Positions 48,831 to 57,466 of a stretch of DNA of 64,000 nucleotides are shown here, piece after piece. The position numbers were made by a program, and so were the translations under genes. The notes under the pieces are model-generated. The model did no database searches and had not been told where the DNA came from. It saw only the letters and a list, made by a program, of their open reading frames with translations. Source of the stretch: Methylovulum miyakonense HT12 (GTDB lineage Bacteria; Pseudomonadota; Gammaproteobacteria; Methylococcales; Methylomonadaceae); contig NZ_KB913025.1 in the NCBI RefSeq assembly GCF_000384075.1, positions 579,448-643,447 of the forward strand, given 5' to 3'. The number at the start of each line of letters is the position of its first letter. Position 1 is the stretch's first letter.

Positions 48831-49630
48831 CTATTGTCCATTATTGGCGGGCGATGTGGGGCATCGTTGGACGTGAGCTCTGGCGTTTTGTCACCCAGCG
48901 CGAACGTTTTATTTCGGCACTGGTCAGGCCATTGGTCTGGCTATTTGTCTTTGCCGCCGGATTCAGGGCGGCATTAGGCTTGGCGATTAGCCCCCCTTAC
49001 GAAACCTATATTCTGTACGAAGTCTATATCACACCCGGCTTATGTGGCATGATCCAGTTGTTTAATGGTATGCAAAGTTCGTTATCAATGGTTTATGACC
49101 GGGAAATGGGCAGTATGCGTATTTTGATGGTGAGCCCGTTGCCACGCTGGTTTTTATTGCTCAGTAAATTATTTGCAGGTGTCGGGGTTTCCATTTTACA
49201 AGTGTATGTATTTTTAGGCATCGCCTGGTGCGATGACATTCACGCGCCTTGGCAAGGCTATTTATGGGCATTGCCCGCGCTGATGCTCTCAGGGCTGATG
49301 CTAGGGGCATTAGGGTTGTTACTGTCGTCGTTTATCAAACAACTGGAAAACTTTGCAGGCGTAATGAATTTTGTCATCTTTCCGATGTTTTTTATGTCAA
49401 CAGCATTGTATCCGCTATGGAAGTTAAAAGAATCCAGCGCCTTGCTGCACAACTTGGCCCAATACAATCCTTTTTCCCAAGCAGTTGAACTCATCCGCTT
49501 TGCCTTGTATGGACAAATGGCCCAATACGCGTTTATATATACCCTGGTTGCGTTCACAGTGTTTATGGCAATAGCCATACTTGGTTACAATCCATCAAAA
49601 GGGATGATGAGCAGAAAAGGTGGTGGGTAA
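48827..49630 (+). CDS. ABC-2 type permease of the PQQ-associated cluster
   Basis: 267 residues, six membrane segments, GTG start overlapping the ATPase stop. The ABC-2 core is seen in MVYDREMGSMRILMVSPLPR and FPMFFMSTALYPLWKLKESS. With the ATPase it forms an exporter-type complex that in methylotrophs and pseudomonads is tied to PQQ-alcohol dehydrogenase function; its substrate is unknown. Confidence 0.87.
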   Translation: MTIVHYWRAMWGIVGRELWRFVTQRERFISALVRPLVWLFVFAAGFRAALGLAISPPYETYILYEVYITPGLCGMIQLFNGMQSSLSMVYDREMGSMRILMVSPLPRWFLLLSKLFAGVGVSILQVYVFLGIAWCDDIHAPWQGYLWALPALMLSGLMLGALGLLLSSFIKQLENFAGVMNFVIFPMFFMSTALYPLWKLKESSALLHNLAQYNPFSQAVELIRFALYGQMAQYAFIYTLVAFTVFMAIAILGYNPSKGMMSRKGGG

Positions 49631-49720
49631 TAAAACTCTGGGCATATGTAAGCATTGCGTTTTTTATCTAAATCATTTTTTCCAGACAATCATTTCTAAA
49701 AAAACCGGGTGGATAATTAA

Positions 49721-51283
49721 TTGAGACATTCATTTTTTCTAGTTATTCCAAAGCAAAGGAACGATCCTCAGCGGCTGAAGGAATTTGATGAGAAAATTTT
49801 GGAGCAATGGGTCTCTGAATTGCCTATTGCCAACCCGTTATTGGCCTCACGGTTAGTTTATGACTATATTACCGAACTCAACGGCATAAAAACGCCTGTC
49901 CAGTTACGTTTGGATACCCTAGAAAAATTAAGGCCCAGCTTTCTTGCCATTGAGGAATATTTGCGCTCAAGATTAGTGAAAACGGATTTTCCAAAAGAAG
50001 AAAGCGAAAAAAAGGCCTTTAGGTTTTTGGTCGCCCTAGAAAAAGAATTTACCCTGAGCTACTGGATCGCTTTAAAAGAGCTGAACAGCCATTCGGTCAG
50101 CTGGTTTCAGGGCAAAAATATCTCCTTGTCCATCCATCGTTGCCTCAAAGGGCTAAGCCAAATCATCAAAAGCCATTTTATTATGGGCATGGCTATCCCG
50201 GACTGGATATGGTTGGACTTGCATTCATTATATAAACTCAGCCTTAAACTTAAAAAACAAACGGCACAAATCGCCCTGAACGACGCAGTCAATCCAACAA
50301 GCAAAACCAGCAGCCCTGAAGGTTGTTACATCGAAACACTCCTGCTGATGCTTGCGGACACCAAAGGCCTGATGCAAAGGGAAATTAAATGGGTCAACAG
50401 CTTCATCCAAACATTAAGCCCCCACGTCGTATTTAAAAACCACCCTATCTTAGGACAACAGACACAATGCATTGTCTTGCTTGATGAAGACAAACCCCCT
50501 TTTTTTCAACTCAGTGACGACATCCAATCCGAGTCCATTCGGCTCTTCATCGACTTTACAACACTCTATCAGATCATCGACGCCAAAAAAGCCAGTGTCA
50601 ACGTCCCCGAATCAAGATATACGGCATCAAATTTAGTTGGCAATGCAAACGAAAAACTAACGGTAGAATTGCTTGATTACCTTAAAAAAAGATGGTCTGG
50701 CATCCCCTTAGAAAGCACACCGCTTTTTGGTGACCGGCTTGACCGCTATATAGCCATCGGCCTGACAGCCACCTATAAGCTACAAAAAGCCCTTGATATT
50801 GCGGAAGAAGATGACCTGGAATATATTGCACAATCCGTCTCCAACCGGCTTCTATCTTGTATATTTAAAAAACAGGGGATTTTATCCGTCGGCAGCTTAG
50901 TCAGCTTCAGAAAAGCGGGCACGCCAGCAAATAAACGGTCATTAGGGATAGTCGACAAGCTGGTCGTAGAGAAAGAAAATGGCAAAGTAAGCTTTGGGCT
51001 ATCTTTGTTAACCCCCCATGCTTTAGCCGTCAATTATTTTCAGCTGAACACTGGCGCCAACGAAGCCTTTAAAAAAGCCCTCTTTTACCAAGTAAAGGAC
51101 CAAGAATCCAAGAGCTACCTCATTACCGACACTTTTTTCCTAAAAACGGGTGATATGATCCGTTTATTTATCGAGCATGAGGAATTCAATATCACATTGA
51201 AAAACAAGAAAAATATAGGCTTAGGATATTGGCGGTTCGAATGCATGAAAACGCCAGAAAAAAAGATAATAGACAGCGCTTAA
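49721..51283 (+). CDS. protein of unknown function (520 residues)
   Basis: Not recognised. It is soluble and mostly helical in the first 400 residues, with a possible beta-rich C-terminal domain of about 120 residues (VSFRKAGTPANKRSLGIVDK, then GLSLLTPHALAVNYF) that might be PilZ-like. The start is TTG 49721 with GGTGGA upstream, as no other start is near. It stands alone. Confidence 0.6.
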   Translation: MRHSFFLVIPKQRNDPQRLKEFDEKILEQWVSELPIANPLLASRLVYDYITELNGIKTPVQLRLDTLEKLRPSFLAIEEYLRSRLVKTDFPKEESEKKAFRFLVALEKEFTLSYWIALKELNSHSVSWFQGKNISLSIHRCLKGLSQIIKSHFIMGMAIPDWIWLDLHSLYKLSLKLKKQTAQIALNDAVNPTSKTSSPEGCYIETLLLMLADTKGLMQREIKWVNSFIQTLSPHVVFKNHPILGQQTQCIVLLDEDKPPFFQLSDDIQSESIRLFIDFTTLYQIIDAKKASVNVPESRYTASNLVGNANEKLTVELLDYLKKRWSGIPLESTPLFGDRLDRYIAIGLTATYKLQKALDIAEEDDLEYIAQSVSNRLLSCIFKKQGILSVGSLVSFRKAGTPANKRSLGIVDKLVVEKENGKVSFGLSLLTPHALAVNYFQLNTGANEAFKKALFYQVKDQESKSYLITDTFFLKTGDMIRLFIEHEEFNITLKNKKNIGLGYWRFECMKTPEKKIIDSA

Positions 51284-51529
51284 AAAAGCCGATACTTTAT
51301 TCCCATCATGAAATAATAATTAATCGGCCAAAACACTTGAAAAGATTTTTCATCATGGTAAGTTGGTAAATTAAGTAGTTATTGATTGATCATTTAACTG
51401 CTGGTTAAAAAGTCGAGGGGATTGTTTGAAGCAAAAACGTTTAGTTAAATTAACATCATAAACATAAAAATGCTTCCGGCATATTTGCAAAAAATAATAA
51501 ATAAAATTGAATTATCGTGAGGATGAAAA

Positions 51530-52027
51530 ATGAGCAATGAAGAAAATGAAAACCAAACTGTAGAAAATACGGTAGCGGATGAAGCCCCGAAAAAAACAGT
51601 TAATAATATTATTTCAACAGTACTTGGCTTAAAAGAAAAAAACCCTAAAGTGTTTTTTGGTGCTGTTGGCGGTGTCGTTATTCTTCTAATCATAATGATG
51701 ATGAGCGGCGGTGACTCGAATACCGTTTCAGGCCCTGTGATCAAAAACCTTGCAGTAGGCCAACGATATGTACTAAAAAGTGCCAATGCCTACGATAAGG
51801 AAGCAACCGTCCGTTTAGTATCTGTCCCAGGGACAATCGCTGCGTATGATGACACCGAAGAAGCCGATAGGAATGGTGCCTGCCAACATATCGCGCAAGG
51901 AACGCCTGTCTCTATCCTTGAACTGCAAGACGCATATGGAAAGAAAAATGCTTATGCTAAAGTCCAAATAGAAGAAGGTGAGTGTAAAGGTAATTCAGGT
52001 TGGGCGTTATCAATTGATGTCCAATAA
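51530..52027 (+). CDS. single-pass membrane protein with SH3-like C-terminus
   Basis: 165 residues. A charged cytoplasmic N-terminus (1-43), one membrane helix (FFGAVGGVVILLIIMMM), then about 100 extracytoplasmic residues whose pattern (VSILELQDAYGKKNAYAKVQ) resembles a bacterial SH3 fold; two cysteines may form a disulfide. GAGG lies before ATG 51530. Function unknown. Confidence 0.6.
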   Translation: MSNEENENQTVENTVADEAPKKTVNNIISTVLGLKEKNPKVFFGAVGGVVILLIIMMMSGGDSNTVSGPVIKNLAVGQRYVLKSANAYDKEATVRLVSVPGTIAAYDDTEEADRNGACQHIAQGTPVSILELQDAYGKKNAYAKVQIEEGECKGNSGWALSIDVQ

Positions 52028-52082
52028 AATTTAGCTTGACGCAAATTATTAAATCTATATAATACGTCGAATAAATTCCAGT

Positions 52083-52157
52083 GCGGGAATAGCTCAGTGG
52101 TAGAGCACAACCTTGCCAAGGTTGGGGTCGCGAGTTCGAATCTCGTTTCCCGCTCCA
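52083..52157 (+). tRNA. tRNA-Gly (GCC)
   Basis: Acceptor GCGGGAA pairs with TTCCCGC, D arm AGCTCAGTGGTAGAGC, anticodon GCC at 52115-52117, T arm with GTTCGAATC, encoded CCA at 52155-52157. Confidence 0.95.
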
Positions 52158-52172
52158 ATAGTTCTAAAAAAA

Positions 52173-52195
52173 GCCGCGAATTTCGCGGCTTTTTT
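52173..52195 (+). terminator. terminator between the two tRNA genes
   Basis: GCCGCGAA and TTCGCGGC pair with a one-base loop extension, followed by six T. Confidence 0.65.
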
Positions 52196-52207
52196 ATTTC
52201 GATATAC

Positions 52208-52281
52208 GGCTGCGTAGCAAAATGGTTATGCAGTGGCCTGCAAAGCCATCTACGCCGGTTCGATTCCGGCCGCAGCCTCCA
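52208..52281 (+). tRNA. tRNA-Cys (GCA)
   Basis: Acceptor GGCTGCG pairs with CGCAGCC, anticodon GCA at 52240-52242, T arm GGTTCGATTCC, encoded CCA at 52279-52281. The mobile element is integrated just downstream. Confidence 0.94.
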
Positions 52282-52290
52282 CTAGTGAAT

Positions 52291-52360
52291 TCATACAGAT
52301 TCCACGAAGTACAAAAACCCGCAAGTCATAAGGCTTAGCGGGTTTTTTATTGTCCAACGA
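52291..52360 (+). repeat. attachment site, left, containing tRNA-Cys terminator
   Basis: A 70-bp sequence repeated at 61596-61665 with two mismatches. It includes AACCCGC and GCGGGTT followed by a T run, that is, the terminator of tRNA-Cys. The pair bounds the 9.3-kb element. Confidence 0.75.
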
Positions 52361-52395
52361 AGTGCAGTAACATACAATGGAAGCCACAACTTTTA

Positions 52396-52415
52396 GCAGT
52401 AACTTTGTCAGTAAC
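52396..52415. promoter_or_regulatory. integrase arm-type sites, left
   Basis: GCAGTAACTTTGTCAGTAAC is identical to 61507-61526, and AAAGTTACTGC appears twice more before 52453. Repeated short sites at both ends inside att are typical arm-binding sites. Confidence 0.55.
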
Positions 52416-52490
52416 AGTATTTTTTAAAGTTACTGCGATAAAAGTTACTGCAAGCAAGGTATGTTGTTTTTACTTCAAGGAGTTACCGCA

Positions 52491-53750
52491 ATGGCTAAAG
52501 AACTTCTGTTTGATGTCTCTATCCGCAACGCAAAGCCCACCGACAAAGACCAACGCCTAAATGATGGTGGTGGCCTGTATCTACTCATTAAACCCACTGG
52601 TGCTAAATGGTGGCGATTTGATTACACCTTTTTAGGCAAACGCAAAACCTTATCATTGGGTGTCTATCCCAAAACATCATTAATTGATGCCCGAAAAAAA
52701 GCCAAAACAGCAGCCAGTAAAATCGCCAACAAAATCGACCCTAGTGCAGAACGTAAAGAAGAAAAAATAGAACAGGCAAAGCAAAAAGAAAATGAACGCC
52801 TTCTTGATTTGGGCTTGCCTGTGCTTAACAGCTTTGAGTATGTGGCGCGTGAGTGGGGCGGTAAAAAGGTCAATGACTGGGAAGATAAAAACAACCGTTC
52901 CAAACGAATGCTTGAACGGAACATTTTTCCTTGGCTTGGCAGTAAACCCATTACCGATATTTTGCCGAAAGATATACTCGATTGCTTAAGACGCGTTGAA
53001 GATCGGGGAACTATCGAAACCGCACACCGCACCCTGCAAATATGTGGGCAAGTTTACCGTTATGCAGTGGCAACAGGGCGCATTGATCGGGATATAACCC
53101 CTGATTTACGCGGTGCATTGCCACCCGCCAAAGGCGAACACTTCGCCGCCATAACCGAACCCAAGGCCGTAGCCGGATTGTTACGCGCCATAGATAGCTA
53201 TCAAGGCTCGCTCCCCTCTGTTTGTGCCTTAAAACTTGCACCGCTGGTATTTGTCCGACCTGGCGAATTACGCGCCGCCGAATGGCAACACATCGACTTT
53301 GACGCTAAAGAATGGCGTTACTTTGTATCAAAAACCGAAGTGCAGCACATTGTTCCGCTATCCGCCCAAGCCATGGCGATACTGCTAGAACTCCAACCAC
53401 TGACAGGCCACGGGCGGTATATATTCCCGTCTGAACGCACCCCGCGCGGTGATCGGTGCATGAGTGAAAACACCCTTAACGCCGCTTTAAAACGTCTAGG
53501 CTACGGTAAAAACGTAATGACTGCCCACGGGTTCAGGGCAATGGCACGAACCATCTTGGATGAAGTGCTAGGCTTTCGGCCTGACTTTATCGAGCATCAA
53601 TTAGCCCACGCTGTAAGAGATCCCAACGGGCGGGCATACAACCGCACCGCACACCTACCAGAACGCCATAAGATGATGCAATCATGGGCGGACTATCTGG
53701 ACGGCCTCAAAAACGGGGCGCAAGTGATACCGTTTAAAAAAGCCGTGTGA
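52491..53750 (+). CDS. tyrosine integrase (DUF4102/P4-type)
   Basis: 419 residues. N-terminal arm-binding domain (KPTDKDQRLNDGGGLYLLI, FLGKRKTLSLGVYPKTSL), a core-binding domain, and a catalytic domain with Arg (VRPGELRAAEW), His-x-x-Arg (TAHGFRAMART) and Tyr (GRAYNRTAHLPERHKMMQ). It should recombine at the tRNA-Cys terminator. ATG 52491 has AAGGAG eight bases upstream. Confidence 0.93.
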   Translation: MAKELLFDVSIRNAKPTDKDQRLNDGGGLYLLIKPTGAKWWRFDYTFLGKRKTLSLGVYPKTSLIDARKKAKTAASKIANKIDPSAERKEEKIEQAKQKENERLLDLGLPVLNSFEYVAREWGGKKVNDWEDKNNRSKRMLERNIFPWLGSKPITDILPKDILDCLRRVEDRGTIETAHRTLQICGQVYRYAVATGRIDRDITPDLRGALPPAKGEHFAAITEPKAVAGLLRAIDSYQGSLPSVCALKLAPLVFVRPGELRAAEWQHIDFDAKEWRYFVSKTEVQHIVPLSAQAMAILLELQPLTGHGRYIFPSERTPRGDRCMSENTLNAALKRLGYGKNVMTAHGFRAMARTILDEVLGFRPDFIEHQLAHAVRDPNGRAYNRTAHLPERHKMMQSWADYLDGLKNGAQVIPFKKAV

Positions 53751-53826
53751 TGCTGGATTGCTTTGGTGGCTTGAATTGTCCAGAGACGTATAATAAAGCC
53801 CGACAAGACACCAACAGGGGCAAGAT

Positions 53827-54054
53827 ATGACAACCGTAGAACTCGACAACGAAACCACCGCCTTGCTGGCTGAAATGGCGGAACAGGAACATACCACTTT
53901 GGCGCAACTGGCAAACAGGCTATTGACCGAATGCCTTGAGGATTGGCAGGACGCACGGGCGGCCGATGCCGCGTTGGCGGAACTGGAAAGCGGCTCAGAT
54001 ACCGTTATCAGCTTTGAGGATTGGGAGAAACAGCTAGATGCAATGGCGCGTTGA
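53827..54054 (+). CDS. antitoxin, StbD/RelB-like
   Basis: 75 residues: an N-terminal ribbon-helix-helix-like segment (TTVELDNETTALLAEMAEQE) and an acidic C-terminus (AELESGSDTVISFEDWEKQL) for toxin binding. The first 22 residues and the upstream 60 bases match the antitoxin at 62693, while the rest differs. It overlaps the toxin gene by 17 bases. TATAAT at about 53788 marks the promoter. Confidence 0.78.
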   Translation: MTTVELDNETTALLAEMAEQEHTTLAQLANRLLTECLEDWQDARAADAALAELESGSDTVISFEDWEKQLDAMAR

Positions 54055-54301
54055 ACTGAAAGCCAAGGCCGCGCAAGCCATCAACAAACTGGATGCCCCG
54101 CAGCGGGAACGCATACGCGCCTTTTTAAAAAAGCAATCGACCCAAACCAACCCACGCGCCACCGGAAAAGCCCTACAAGGCCAGCTTGCCGGATATTGGC
54201 GATACCGTGTCGGTGATTACCGGATAATCTGCCAAATCAAAGACGGCGAACTGCTTATCTTGGTGATCGAAATCGGACACCGGAAGGACATTTACCGCTA
54301 A
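54038..54301 (+). CDS. RelE/ParE-type toxin
   Basis: 87 residues of the RelE family: VELKAKAAQAINKLDAPQRE, then GQLAGYWRYRVGDYRIICQI and VIEIGHRKDIYR, the full family core. Predicted ribosome-dependent mRNA interferase, controlled by the overlapping antitoxin. Confidence 0.85.
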   Translation: MQWRVELKAKAAQAINKLDAPQRERIRAFLKKQSTQTNPRATGKALQGQLAGYWRYRVGDYRIICQIKDGELLILVIEIGHRKDIYR

Positions 54302-54324
54302 CCCCCATAAAGTACGCCCTGTTT

Positions 54325-54354
54325 TTAACCCTTGGCGTAATCTCTTGATATAAT
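54325..54354 (+). promoter_or_regulatory. sigma-70 promoter of conserved leader
   Basis: TTAACC, 18 bases, TATAAT. The same place in the second element reads CATAAT, a weaker -10. Confidence 0.45.
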
Positions 54355-54359
54355 TCACC

Positions 54360-54414
54360 TTGACCGGATAGCCCGACGGGGCAATAAGCGGGATTCGTCC
54401 CCCGTTTCTGGTCT
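54360..54414 (+). ncRNA. conserved structured leader RNA candidate, copy 1
   Basis: Shared with 63370-63425. TTGACC can pair with GGTC, and ACGGGG (54376-54381) with CCCCGT (54400-54405), giving a two-part hairpin just after a promoter and before the gene at 54455. It may be a regulatory RNA or attenuator, as in satellite P4 immunity; this is inference. Confidence 0.4.
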
Positions 54415-54454
54415 TCCTTTCAGGACGGATTGACACTTTGACGGGGTGTGAAGC

Positions 54455-55168
54455 GTGAAACTAGACAATCTTTTAAGTGGCAACACTGAAGCCATCAAAA
54501 ACTTGCCGATAGAAAAGAGGGCAACAATAATTAGTGGCCTGCCCGATGAATTGAAAATCAAAGATATTGCCAAACTTGCTTTTCCTGATGACGAAGAAAA
54601 ACAGGAGTCTTTTAGACTGCTACTAATTGGCTTATGTAAATCCGGTAGGCTTAAATTTTATGGCGATATTAAAGGCTGGGAGTATTGGGATAATATGCCT
54701 AATCCTTATCCAAAATCGGATGGGGATTATCCATTAATGTTTGTAGGTGATTATTACACCCCTGAAAAATTGTATGCTTATCCAGATGACTGCTTGATTC
54801 ATAAGGATAATTTTGAAACTTATCTGAAAAATAAACAATTGTGGCCTATTGATGGACTGCTGGCTAATTGGTGGGCAAATGAAAAAATATTCGAATCAAA
54901 GCCTGATGCCGAATCGCAGAATAAAAACGATATTGAGACTGGAACACAGAGGAAAAATGATTTTCTTAATTTCCTTAGGCGGATTCAGCCAGATATTGAC
55001 GATACCTTGATTATGAATACAACTAAAGAAAACGCCTTTAACCAAGTAAAGCAAGCCAATCCCGAATTATGGAATATTGAATTTGGCTATTTCAACCGCT
55101 TTTTTTGGCAAGAATTTTCGGCAAATACTGGCATTAAAGGGCAGCCAGGGCGGGGCAAAAACAAATAA
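54455..55168 (+). CDS. satellite protein of unknown function
   Basis: 237 residues, GTG start, lower GC than its neighbours. Family not recognised. The first half contains NLPIEKRATIISGLPDELKI and a segment with many Tyr and Pro (DGDYPLMFVGDYYTPEKLYA); the end is basic (GQPGRGKNK). It is preceded by the structured leader. Confidence 0.55.
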   Translation: MKLDNLLSGNTEAIKNLPIEKRATIISGLPDELKIKDIAKLAFPDDEEKQESFRLLLIGLCKSGRLKFYGDIKGWEYWDNMPNPYPKSDGDYPLMFVGDYYTPEKLYAYPDDCLIHKDNFETYLKNKQLWPIDGLLANWWANEKIFESKPDAESQNKNDIETGTQRKNDFLNFLRRIQPDIDDTLIMNTTKENAFNQVKQANPELWNIEFGYFNRFFWQEFSANTGIKGQPGRGKNK

Positions 55169-55332
55169 ATCAAAGGGACTGAAAAATCCCTTTTTTATGC
55201 CCATAGAAAAATCAAGCCCTAAAATATCGGATACATAGGAATTATCATAGGATATGAAAAATATCCTAATTTTTATATTAAAATCATAGTCTTAAAATTT
55301 GACCTCTATTAAATATTTACGAAGGTCAAAAA

Positions 55333-55704
55333 ATGCCAACGAAAACCAACCAACAAACCCCGCCCCACAAAATCAAGCCAATAAGTGCGGCGATTCACCA
55401 CGGGCAAGAAGCCACAAGCCCCACAATCAAACCGATAAGTGCAGCGGTTCACCACGGGCAAGAAGCTGCAAGCCCCACGCCCAAACCCCGCAACAAAGTA
55501 ACCTATGTCCCTTCGCCATTGCCGCCTGAAGGTGTGGCACGCCTGCCCTCTATTCTGGCGTTCTTGAACATTTCCAAAACCAGTTTCCTTAATGGCGTAA
55601 AGGAAGGCCGCTATCCCGCCGGAAAGCTCCTATCCCCGCGTTGCCGTGTCTGGGATGTGTCGGATATTCGGGCTTTAGTAGCTAAATTGGGAGGTGAACA
55701 ATGA
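55333..55704 (+). CDS. AlpA-like HTH regulator with N-terminal tandem duplication
   Basis: 123 residues. The C-terminal part is an AlpA/MerR-like HTH (RLPSILAFLNISKTSFLNGV, then GRYPAGKLLSPRCRVWDVSD) that in P4-like satellites activates or selects excision. The N-terminus holds an 18-residue unit twice (KPISAAIHHGQEATSP), from a 54-bp tandem duplication at 55372-55479. GAAGG precedes the ATG. It heads a chain of overlapping genes. Confidence 0.75.
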   Translation: MPTKTNQQTPPHKIKPISAAIHHGQEATSPTIKPISAAVHHGQEAASPTPKPRNKVTYVPSPLPPEGVARLPSILAFLNISKTSFLNGVKEGRYPAGKLLSPRCRVWDVSDIRALVAKLGGEQ

Positions 55705-56207
55705 AAACCCCAAGCCCTTCCTGTTGCCATCAATTGGCGTTTCTGGACTCGCTGAAAGAAAAAATAGCCCGCGTCAATGTGGAATTATTGCTTTTGGATC
55801 GCCTTGACGGTACGCCGGAACTGCAAGCCGCGCTGGACTTGATTAGGGAAATTGAAGAAGGCCGCAACGCCCTGCACCGCTCCCTATTGTCAACGCCTGA
55901 CCCTGCACCCGCCCCGGTAAACCCTGACGAACAATTAATGGCATTCCTGCAAGGCCACCGAACCCATATAGTCCGGTTTGCCAAGCGTCTGGTGGCGGGT
56001 TACAACGCCGGAAACAGTTGGGTCTTTGCCATTATTGATGACCTGACGGGGGTGGCTTTGGGCATGTCCAGCCTGATTCAGGAACGCCAACCTAACACTG
56101 CGGAAGCCGCCAGACGGGTTGTGGTGGAGTTCTTGGCCGAAGTAAGTTGTCATTTTGACAACCCTTTACTTGGCGATGACGAATTCAGAGGGGCAGAACA
56201 TGAATAA
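55701..56207 (+). CDS. satellite hypothetical protein
   Basis: 168 residues, helical, no membrane segment; unknown family. It starts inside the AlpA stop (ATGA). Segment LQGHRTHIVRFAKRLVAGYN may be a fold core. Confidence 0.5.
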   Translation: MKTPSPSCCHQLAFLDSLKEKIARVNVELLLLDRLDGTPELQAALDLIREIEEGRNALHRSLLSTPDPAPAPVNPDEQLMAFLQGHRTHIVRFAKRLVAGYNAGNSWVFAIIDDLTGVALGMSSLIQERQPNTAEAARRVVVEFLAEVSCHFDNPLLGDDEFRGAEHE

Positions 56208-56511
56208 CGTCCCTTTATTGACCCGCCCACGGTTTGGGTTTACTCTGTCCGCAACTGGCAACAAGCCAGTTCGGGCGTGGAAACCCGTTTTTAGACAAGG
56301 CGAAAAATCGCCACAGCCTTTTGTGGCTTTTTTATGCGCGTCATATTGTGCGGCCTTATGCCGTCTCTTCATTATGGCGGGTTGTTTTGGGAAGCCTTCA
56401 CGGCTTGCCGCACCTTGTCGCGGTATTTCCACCCCACTACAACCCGTCGCCCATGCCGTGGAAAGCATGATTGGCGGTCATCCCCCATTTAGACAAGGAT
56501 TATCCGCATGA
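56200..56511 (+). CDS. small Ash/Icd-like phage protein (tentative)
   Basis: 103 residues from ATG 56200 with GAGGGG. The Cys-rich middle (FLCASYCAALCRLFIMAGCF and GKPSRLAAPCRG) and position between regulator and primase recall the P4 ash/icd-type genes. Similarity is loose. It overlaps both neighbours. Confidence 0.4.
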   Translation: MNNVPLLTRPRFGFTLSATGNKPVRAWKPVFRQGEKSPQPFVAFLCASYCAALCRLFIMAGCFGKPSRLAAPCRGISTPLQPVAHAVESMIGGHPPFRQGLSA

Positions 56512-56789
56512 ACACACAATCAAGCCACGCTCAAAATCCAGAGCAAAACACCACTGAACCTTTTATCTTGACCGTATTAACCCACGATTTTTCACCGCGT
56601 GCCAAATACGGCGAACAGCTCATCATGCTACGCGGTGAAGCCGCCGAAGAGGGCGATATTGTCGCCATTAGTGAAGATTGCCGACAATTGGCCTTTTATA
56701 CCGATGGCCTTGATTATTACGCCGCCGCCATTGGGGTTACTAATTTGGGATCGAGGCGGTTTATAGGCACTCCTACCCTTCAGGCATAA
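56508..56789 (+). CDS. satellite hypothetical protein
   Basis: 93 residues, ATG overlapping the previous stop. A central beta-rich part (YGEQLIMLRGEAAEEGDIVA) may be an OB- or S24-like strand set. No function assigned. Confidence 0.45.
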   Translation: MNTQSSHAQNPEQNTTEPFILTVLTHDFSPRAKYGEQLIMLRGEAAEEGDIVAISEDCRQLAFYTDGLDYYAAAIGVTNLGSRRFIGTPTLQA

Positions 56790-56792
56790 AAA

Positions 56793-56824
56793 AACCGACT
56801 AATTCAACCAAAAATTAGCCGGTT
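56793..56824 (+). terminator. hairpin terminator within the satellite operon
   Basis: AACCGACTAATT and AATTAGCCGGTT pair with one mismatch around an 8-base loop, followed by a short CTTT, directly after the 56789 stop. Confidence 0.4.
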
Positions 56825-56912
56825 CTTTGCAATCCATTTGCCACCTAAAACGCAGGGCTATTATAGCCTAAGGCGGCGGTGGATTGCTATTGTCCGGCGT
56901 GGAGCTATTCCC

Positions 56913-57236
56913 ATGAAAACACCAAACCCCAACGCTTGCACCCCTGATTTTAGCCACCGCGTGAATGCGGAACTGGACGCAAGCCCCGCCCGTTTGCACG
57001 ATTGCCTGAACCCTGCCTTAGAAAGAGCCGCCGCCCTTGCTGACCTGATGGAATCGGCCTTCGAGCAAGGCAAGGCAGACGAGATAAGCAATCTCTGGAG
57101 AGCCGCGCAAGCCATTCGCTTTGAAATCTTGGACGCGCAAGCCATCCTTGATGCTTATTACGACGGCTCAACCAATACAGCCAGTAATACAGCCAGCAAT
57201 GTGGTGGAGATCAAAAGCCAAGGGGACAAGCCATGA
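56913..57236 (+). CDS. satellite hypothetical protein
   Basis: 107 residues from ATG 56913 (GGAG nine bases before). Helical, with LERAAALADLMESAFEQGKA. Ends in the next gene's start (ATGA). Confidence 0.45.
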   Translation: MKTPNPNACTPDFSHRVNAELDASPARLHDCLNPALERAAALADLMESAFEQGKADEISNLWRAAQAIRFEILDAQAILDAYYDGSTNTASNTASNVVEIKSQGDKP

Positions 57237-57466
57237 ACACATTTCAGGATGTGCTAAACAGCAAACCTCTTCTTTATGTCTTGTCCCAGCAGCTTATCGA
57301 CGATATAGCCTTGATGGACGATGAAGAACAGTTATGCGCCATTGAGGCCGTAATAGCTGAAATCAAGAATATGCAAGCCTTGCTGACCGCCTACCGCAAT
57401 ACAAAGCCAGGGGATATGCAAGCCTTTATGACCGCCTACCACAACGCGAAGCAAGGGGGTTCGTAA
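57233..57466 (+). CDS. small satellite protein
   Basis: 77 residues, helical and acidic, with a short internal duplication (MQALLTAYRNTKPGD, MQAFMTAYHNAKQGG). Starts within the previous stop and ends at the primase start. Confidence 0.45.
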   Translation: MNTFQDVLNSKPLLYVLSQQLIDDIALMDDEEQLCAIEAVIAEIKNMQALLTAYRNTKPGDMQAFMTAYHNAKQGGS

